A stretch of DNA of 60,000 bases, from positions 16,907,418 through 16,967,417 of the forward strand of contig NC_092570.1 of the NCBI RefSeq assembly GCF_037975245.1, read 5' to 3'. The DNA is from Apostichopus japonicus (Eukaryota > Echinodermata > Holothuroidea > Aspidochirotida > Stichopodidae). How positions within the stretch are numbered: the stretch's first letter is position 1; every line of letters starts with the position of its first letter. Both the position numbers and the translations under genes were made by a program. The notes under the pieces are model-generated. The model worked only from the letters and a program-made list of their open reading frames with translations, was not told the DNA's origin and did no database searches. This document shows positions 54,799-60,000 of the stretch, piece by piece.

Positions 54799-57456
54799 TA
54801 TATATAGTCTTCAAAGTTTAATTCTATAGTCTAAGTCTAAAAAGACAGATATGACGTCATTTACCTTCCATGGTGACGTTGAACATCGCGATGAAAGGCA
54901 CTGTTTCTTTTTGTAATTTCCTCCTCAATTCCTGCAGGAGAATATGACGGTCCTTTGTCAGTCTTTGGTTTTGTAGCCTCTCAGACTGCAGATAACTCAT
55001 ACAATCCCCACCCCTACCCCGTCCTATTGCACAATAGGTGCTTTCCCCTTCTACCAACCACCCCCCCCTTCCCCTTGCCCTAAAAGCTGGACAGTCATAA
55101 TGATTGCATTGCATTTATGTATACCTGCAGTTAAATGAACAAAACACCAGATTTGAGTTTTTGTGTGTTCAAAACAAAGAGTTGGTGGTTAATATAAACA
55201 AAATTCTCATTCTGCGTAAACAATATGACATGCGATCAGGAGTAGCAAGTGACCGAGCGATATGGAAGAACAACAAGAACGCTGAAAATTTACTTTAAAA
55301 AAATGTGATAACGTTCGTTTCGCCGCTACGACATAGATATCGTATGGTAGAGCTTTTAAAGCCTGTTGCCATTTTGAGAACATCCTATATAGTAAATTTA
55401 TAGTTTAATTAGCCAAACTTGCTCTGCTGCGCATACTCACCAGCATTACAAAGTTGCCACCTCTGATGATCTCCAAAATGGATCCAACTGTGCTTTTTTC
55501 ATTTAACTGGATTTGATTCACAGAAATTAACTCATCTTTTTCTCTGTGAATTAAAATGAAGACCATCATTGCATTCGTCTGCTTCATGAATATCCATTCA
55601 CCATTACATTCAATTAGCAATACTATATATTATAGTTACCAATGAGAAACTATTAGTGTAAAGCTAACGTATATGGTATGTACGTATATGATATGTGCGT
55701 ACGGTATATGCTATGTACGGATATGGCTTGTACGTATATGGCAAGCCATGTGGGACAAACACCGCATAATATATCCGCGTATTAATTCGAATATATACGC
55801 GTATTAATTCGAAAATATATTTGTGTTGTACATGTGTAAAGTTTCGCTTTATGAAGCGATCTCGCGAGCCCGCCAAAACATTTATCGTTGGTATATGTAC
55901 ACAGCAAGAGCGGAAATGTGTTTTCGTGTATATTCTAATTAATCCGTGCATATATTGGATTTAAACCCCATATGTATTCTATTTAATACGTGTATATATT
56001 CGAATTAATACGTGTATATATTCGAATTAATACGTGTATATATTCGAATTAATACGTGTATATATTCGAATTAATACGCGGATATATTTGGGCCATATGA
56101 TTGGCCAATAATATATACGCGTATATATTCCAATTAATACGCGTATAAATTACGATTAATACGCTGATATATTATGCAGTGTTTGTCCCACATGGCTTGC
56201 CATATACGTAGGCCTATATGGAATGCACGTATATGGTATGTACGTAAATGGTTTGTACGTATATGGTATGTACGTATGTGGTGTGTATGTATATGGTGTG
56301 TACGTATATGGTATGTAGTACGTATATTTAATACGTATATATGTTATGTATGTAAATGTTCTGTTCGTACATCGTATGAACGTATATCATTTGCATAATA
56401 TGGTATGTGCGTATATTGTATGTATGCATATGGTATGTACGTATAGGCCTATGGTATATGATGAACGAAAAGTTTGATCTTAAATTGCTGACAAAGCTTT
56501 AGTAAATATGCTTTCTTACAAATAACCTTTTGCACAAAGTTAATTCGACACCCCTATTTACGTAAATCTTTAAGTTAGTTGAAGAAATCTCGAATATTTG
56601 TGGATATTACACGTAGTCAAAATCACATAAAATTTACAACCACCTTCAAATGCAGCTTTGAGAACCTAAATGTATTTCATTTCTTTCTGAAAGTACAAAA
56701 AAATGGTTGATTACAATAAATACTCTTAACTAAAATACGAATTTAGAACTATTTTTATTATGACGACAGAGAAATGGGAATTCACAAGATTCACCTTATT
56801 CCAGCGGAGTGAACAATTCCTCCACCAGTCACTTCCTCAAAGATAAATCTACGATTCCGTCGTCCCTTTGACTTGATGATCAGGGTAGCTCCGTATCTGA
56901 CTAGTTCCTCCGGTTTAGTTGGATGAACACCTCGCAGTGAACGTTTTCTGTCAACTTCGGATATCTTGGAATTCTAGAGTCGTATATAGAAAGCAGTGAA
57001 AAATGTATATTTATTTACATAAACAAATCTACAGTCAGAGTACAAAACATGTGCACAAGGACACATACACACATATAATCCTTTTTGATCCCTACTTCAA
57101 AATGGCATGTCCCATCCCATCATAATGTGCCACTCTGTATCAAATTAATATCTTGTTTTCAGCCAACAGAAATTCATGCTTTGCTATCAGAAGAAAAGAA
57201 ACACGATTAGAGGTATAGCTATAGATATTCTAGGAGTGTTAGCTCAATGGTTAACGCCGGTGCCTTCCAATCATAAGGTCTCCGGTTCGAGTCACTCCAA
57301 GATTAATGTATGTCGTCCAGTTACAGGGTCGTTGACAATTCATAATAATACATATGTTGAGGTGGTTGTGTGCCGATGCTAGCAACACTCAAGGCTCATT
57401 TATCAACAAATAAAATCCAATAGTTCATTATGGTTCTAACTTACCTGACCGCCCAT
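49605..57456 (-). CDS. Unrecognised PDZ-like protein with myristoylation motif
   Basis: Exons on the minus strand: 57456-57445, 56973-56795, 55543-55441, 54985-54865, 53030-52728, 52463-52398, 51711-51584, 50968-50917, 50809-50750 and 49693-49605 (TGA 49607-49605). All phases are compatible, giving about 370 residues. The start MGGQNSKISEV fits the N-myristoylation rule (Gly2, Ser6, Lys7), suggesting membrane anchoring. Residues about 30-98 look like a PDZ domain: [20 protein letters not shown] and [17 protein letters not shown] correspond to the beta-C to alpha-B and final strand. Residues 99-240 match nothing I know. The C-terminus (about 262-370) is beta-rich and ends ACEFQVS, reminiscent of the last strand of IL-1/FGF beta-trefoils (speculation). 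The weakest joints are the exon 6 acceptor and exon 8 (weak GTTCAA donor). Confidence 0.6.
50750..50809 (-). CDS. PDZ-like gene penultimate exon
   Basis: A 60-bp exon between CTACAG and GTACGT; in phase 1 it reads [19 protein letters not shown], joining smoothly to the terminal exon. The phase-0 alternative would stop after five codons of the last exon, so phase 1 is preferred. Confidence 0.55.
50917..50968 (-). CDS. PDZ-like gene, tentative exon 8
   Basis: A 52-bp exon reading [17 protein letters not shown] from an AAATGCAG acceptor. It is included because it converts phase 0 (exon 7 end) to phase 1 (next exon start) and keeps the beta-strand pattern. The donor (AA|GTTCAA) is weak, so another small exon may be the real one. 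Confidence 0.3.
51082..51419 (-). mobile_element. hAT-like MITE, inverse relative of 11866
   Basis: Ends CAAGGGCGTAGGAACC and CCTTCCTACGCCACTG; flanks CCGGCCCA (51074-51081) and CCGTCCCA (51420-51427), 8 bp with one mismatch. It shares ctcatttg...caccaaattgcatc with the element at 11866, in opposite orientation. It lies in an intron of the minus-strand gene. Confidence 0.8.
51584..51711 (-). CDS. PDZ-like gene exon 7
   Basis: Residues about 262-304: [20 protein letters not shown], then [20 protein letters not shown]. Acceptor CGTCAG, donor GTAAGT; phase 1 in, phase 0 out. Confidence 0.65.
52398..52463 (-). CDS. PDZ-like gene exon 6 (acceptor uncertain)
   Basis: Reads [20 protein letters not shown] then MI before a GTACCC donor. 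A stronger acceptor (TTTTTTTTCCAG) lies 31 bp upstream at 52495 in the same frame, giving [10 protein letters not shown] first, but it needs phase 0 while exon 5 ends in phase 1. The downstream CAG at 52464 restores the frame. A missed micro-exon is the alternative. Confidence 0.45.
52728..53030 (-). CDS. PDZ-like gene exon 5
   Basis: The longest exon, 303 bp, between TTTGCAG and GTAAGT. One frame only is open, starting [20 protein letters not shown]. It contains three cysteines and a Ser-rich end ([11 protein letters not shown]) and matches no family I know. Confidence 0.7.
53518..53594. repeat. (AT)n microsatellite
   Basis: About 37 uninterrupted AT dinucleotides. Similar TA runs lie at 54104-54334 (with gggatat interruptions) and 54761-54806. 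Confidence 0.98.
53808..53847. repeat. (AAAG)n microsatellite
   Basis: Nine or ten perfect gaaa units followed by a short caaa run. Confidence 0.97.
54104..54334. repeat. Interrupted (TA)n microsatellite
   Basis: TA dinucleotides interrupted by tgggatat words at roughly regular spacing. It keeps all three plus frames open (Tyr/Ile-rich), which are not genes. Confidence 0.97.
54865..54985 (-). CDS. PDZ-like gene exon 4
   Basis: Residues 99-138: [20 protein letters not shown], then a Lys/Arg-rich heptad-like stretch (RRKLQKETV) and [11 protein letters not shown]. The first part could form a short helix. Acceptor CTGCAG, donor GTAAAT; phase 0 in, 1 out. Confidence 0.7.
55441..55543 (-). CDS. 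PDZ-like gene exon 3
   Basis: Residues 64-98: [20 protein letters not shown] then [15 protein letters not shown]. It carries the D-x-hydrophobic-x-x-V-N strand and alpha-B helix of a PDZ domain. Acceptor TTCACAG, donor GTGAGT; phase 2 in, 0 out. Confidence 0.75.
55731..56212. mobile_element. Palindromic MITE-like element
   Basis: TACGTATATGGCAAGCCATG at the left is mirrored by its exact reverse complement at the right end, and the repeat continues inward through tgggacaaacac. The interior carries a 22-bp tandem array (aatacgtgtatatattcgaatt, about 55984-56090). Both sides are embedded in tacgtatatgg-like repeats (55668-55740 and 56205-56460). No target duplication can be set because the flanks are themselves repetitive. 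Confidence 0.7.
56795..56973 (-). CDS. PDZ-like gene exon 2
   Basis: Residues 5-64: [20 protein letters not shown], then the start of the PDZ-like fold, [20 protein letters not shown] and [11 protein letters not shown]. Acceptor TCTAG, donor GTGAAT; phase 0 in, 2 out. Confidence 0.75.
57232..57357 (+). repeat. tRNA-derived SINE
   Basis: An A box (ttagctcaatgg) and B box (ggttcgagtca, 57284-57294) are 40 bp apart. It is the same family as 9895-10143, over about 120 bp from the head. It lies in the first intron of the minus-strand gene. Confidence 0.75.
57445..57456 (-). CDS. PDZ-like gene start exon
   Basis: Only four codons (MGGQ) precede a strong CAG|GTAAGT donor; Gly2 plus Ser6 and Lys7 from exon 2 form the myristoylation motif. 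That a motif useful only at a protein start forms exactly across this junction supports the exon. Confidence 0.6.
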
Positions 57457-57587
57457 CGTAGATACTGTGTGCAGGCTAAAACTTAGAAACGTCTCTCTTC
57501 TATACTGGTTACGTTTATTCCCTCCAAGTTAACACTGTTCAGTGGTGTATAGCCACCATGGAGAATGACAAATTTTACAATGTCTCG

Positions 57588-57597
57588 CTATTTATAG
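57588..57597 (-). promoter_or_regulatory. Candidate TATA box of the PDZ-like gene
   Basis: The minus strand reads CTATAAATAG about 130 bp before the ATG, which would give a 5' untranslated leader of about 100 bases. A TA microsatellite just beyond it weakens the case. Confidence 0.3.
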
Positions 57598-57699
57598 CAA
57601 CTATATATATATATATATATTGTATTATAGTGCTGCATGATTTTGCAACGGACATCAATAACTATATTCTGTGTCCTTGCATGCATAGCGTCGAGCCAT

Positions 57700-60000
57700 T
57701 CAGGGTTGCAAACTCACAAAGGAACAAATAATGCGAGATGACTCAAAAGAACTGTTATTATTCAGGTTCCTCTTATTTTGGAAATACCACTTTTTTCAAC
57801 ATTAGTATTATTTCTTGTGGGTTGAATGAATCTGAAGGTTATCTCGTAAACATGTTTCACCTACATATGAACTTCTTTGTTCTTTATTGTCAATACCAAA
57901 CTGTAGCTAAAGATATGCTTTTTAAAAGGCAAATGTGCCTCAGATTGCACGATTTGACATTTTAACTTTGAATGCTTTCAAGAGTGAACTCCCATCCTCA
58001 CATAGAAGTGATATTCAACGACCCCACAGCCTCTTTCGTAAAAATGTTTGATCCACCCTAAATGTTCATGCCCCTGCCAAACATAGTCGGGGAAATTTTT
58101 CCCCATTCCCTCGAGCTCTCCCCCATCTTTTGAAATCCTGTCTATGTTACTGTCCACATAATATACTACAAGGTCTAAATATATAAAATTATTCAATATA
58201 AATCAGAAGTCTCTGTGTCAGTGTCTAACCAATTAAATTGATTATATTATGGCAAAAATCATGATATCACAGAGACAATTAATATAATTAGCATGACTCA
58301 GGTCTCAATTCAGTATATATTGAATATATATATGTGTGTAAGATAGTAGTCATTGATACTACACCAGAGATAGTTCTCATTACACCATCCCTTTCTGTAG
58401 ACTCGCAATTCGCCAGCGTTACAAAAGATAATCAGGACCGTTCACCTGGAATGTTCTCCAAGACTCGATCAAAAATTATTCTTCACTACTAAGGTTTAAA
58501 AAGAAATTACAAATCCTATATTTGCTATCTGATTATAAGGGGATTCACATCCTACAAGCTTTTAGTAGCTTCCTTGTGTAATCCCCTCAACCATTTATCA
58601 TGTTTAAGTCTCCTGTCTGAACACATCACTTTAAAATTCTTTGAACATTGTTGGTTGAAATAAAGTTGAACTGAATTGAATCTCCTAACATCTGTTTTGA
58701 AGCCACCATCTTGATATGCTTAATCATGCAAGAATATTGATTAACACAAAATATCGCCGGGGATTCCCCGGGGTTACGACACGCTTAAAAATAAACATGA
58801 TGTCTTGATTACACATGCGCACTATCGGCTCCTAAACGGATATTATATATATATATATATTTTTTTTGGGGGGGGGGGGGCTGCAGCTGAATTGATTTTG
58901 TTGGTTGTTGGGGTGGTTGTGTCATAAAATGCACGATAAATAAAACATATATTGAAAGAATAAATTGGAACAATACTTATAATTGAAGGTGATAGTAAAT
59001 CTGAGAAAGATACACATAAAGAAATGAAAACAAAAAAGAGACGAAAAGTGCAATGAACTTAAACAGTTCCCGGTGTGTTGATGCCTCGAGGCATTACAGC
59101 ATAGGTGAACACACCTCAGGCCAGCTCTCTGAACTACCAATAGACAGAATACAGTACCCTATTGAATACAATACAATACAACAGTGTATCACTTCTAACC
59201 TTCCACCTCCCCCCCCCCCCTCCCCACACGCTCCTGTCACCTCTACGGACGGGACAACATAGGGACGAAGTAGCAATTGGAGATTAATTTGCGCAGGAAT
59301 TTATTGTAGTTTTTGTCCCGTGTAGGGATACATGGTAGCGGGGAAAAGGACTTGGTCGAAGTCGATATCCGTGCTGAAGTCCTGTAGGCCCGCTGTTGCG
59401 TGGTCTTACCTACACATGCAGTGTGTATAGGCTGTATTTCATACCTTCTGTTGGTGTCTATTAGTCACTGTGGTATTCAGCACATCCTTATTGGGGCTAT
59501 ACGCAGGCAACATTTTGCCCTATATTTATTAACGGTGGGATGCTCGATATGTTTGGTTTTTGTAATTTAGGTATATGCAAATGAGTATCTGATACATATA
59601 TGGGAAAATGGAAGAAAAAAACTAATAAAAAGGGAAGCTGGCGGTTTGGGTCATAATTGTGGTTCATAATACCTAACAAGGTTTGGTTGAAATCGACGTG
59701 GAAATGTGATTTACCGTCAAGAACAAAGGGATTTTTTTTTGGGCGATGACGTTGAGTGGGTGGGGGGAGGGGGCAGGAAAGGGACGGACACATTACCGCG
59801 CTAATCAAAAGAATCTTGTAAATTGTTCCACCTCCCCCAAACGTTTCATTATAATTTAAAAACAAACTTGCCGCAACGTATGATCATAGAAGTTTACTAG
59901 TTTATACAATACATTGGTATATACAATAGTCATAATGCCGTAAATGGCATGGTTACAATGCAAAGAGTGCGTTAAACCAGTAAACTACCTTGTAATTAGG
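57700..60000. other. Right flank, no gene supported
   Basis: AT-rich with poly-G/poly-C tracts (58867-58881, 59210-59222) and a short TA run at 58845-58860. A TGCCTCGAGGCA palindrome sits near 59081. ORFs here lack borders and family patterns. Confidence 0.35.

Noticed and set aside
57232-57310. Functional tRNA gene
   Set aside because: Both internal boxes are present but the stems do not pair into a cloverleaf and a second copy carries a SINE tail.

Overview
The window is eukaryotic: AT-rich, intron-rich, crowded with short non-autonomous DNA transposons and tandem arrays, with multi-exon genes whose exons are bounded by GT-AG introns. The gene content (a calpain-5/TRA-3 type calpain, a Tie-type EGF/Ig ectodomain joined to CUB domains), tRNA-derived SINEs and a short telomere-like CCCTAA stretch fit a deuterostome invertebrate. 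My best inference is an echinoderm, perhaps a sea cucumber; that rests on general resemblance, not on a search.

Three genes can be rebuilt exon by exon. (1) 216-11789, + strand: the 3' part of a modular extracellular protein, CUB - short Cys-rich module - CUB - EGF - two Ig-like exons - three Tie-type EGF modules, ending in a stop codon with no transmembrane segment or kinase before it. Every splice junction seen is phase 1. (2) 19265-35023, + strand: a complete calpain-5-like protease (12 coding exons, 647 residues) with Cys84, His257 and Asn290 and a C-terminal C2 domain. (3) 57456-49605, - strand: a gene I do not recognise, about 10 coding exons and 370 residues, with an N-myristoylation consensus, a PDZ-like domain and a beta-rich C-terminus that might be a trefoil fold.

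The rest is intergenic or intronic and dominated by repeats. Seven hAT-like MITEs can be delimited to the base by terminal inverted repeats and 8-bp target duplications (at 2878, 4475, 6355, 7258, 10764, 11866, 13468), and an eighth lies at 51082. Two copies of a piggyBac-like MITE (TTAA sites) sit at 8088 and 10361. One hAT MITE has split a decayed second copy of an EGF exon of gene 1. Two 5'-truncated non-LTR retrotransposon tails and three tRNA-related SINE-like repeats are also present.

Downstream of the calpain gene lies a cluster of unrelated tandem arrays (28-bp, about 151-bp and 20-bp units between 35904 and 39516), then smaller arrays of 16, 15 and 35 bp. The 39.5-49.6 kb stretch holds no gene I can support beyond one weak small ORF. 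A palindromic element of about 480 bp sits between the exons of gene 3, embedded in a field of TACGTATATGG-like repeats.
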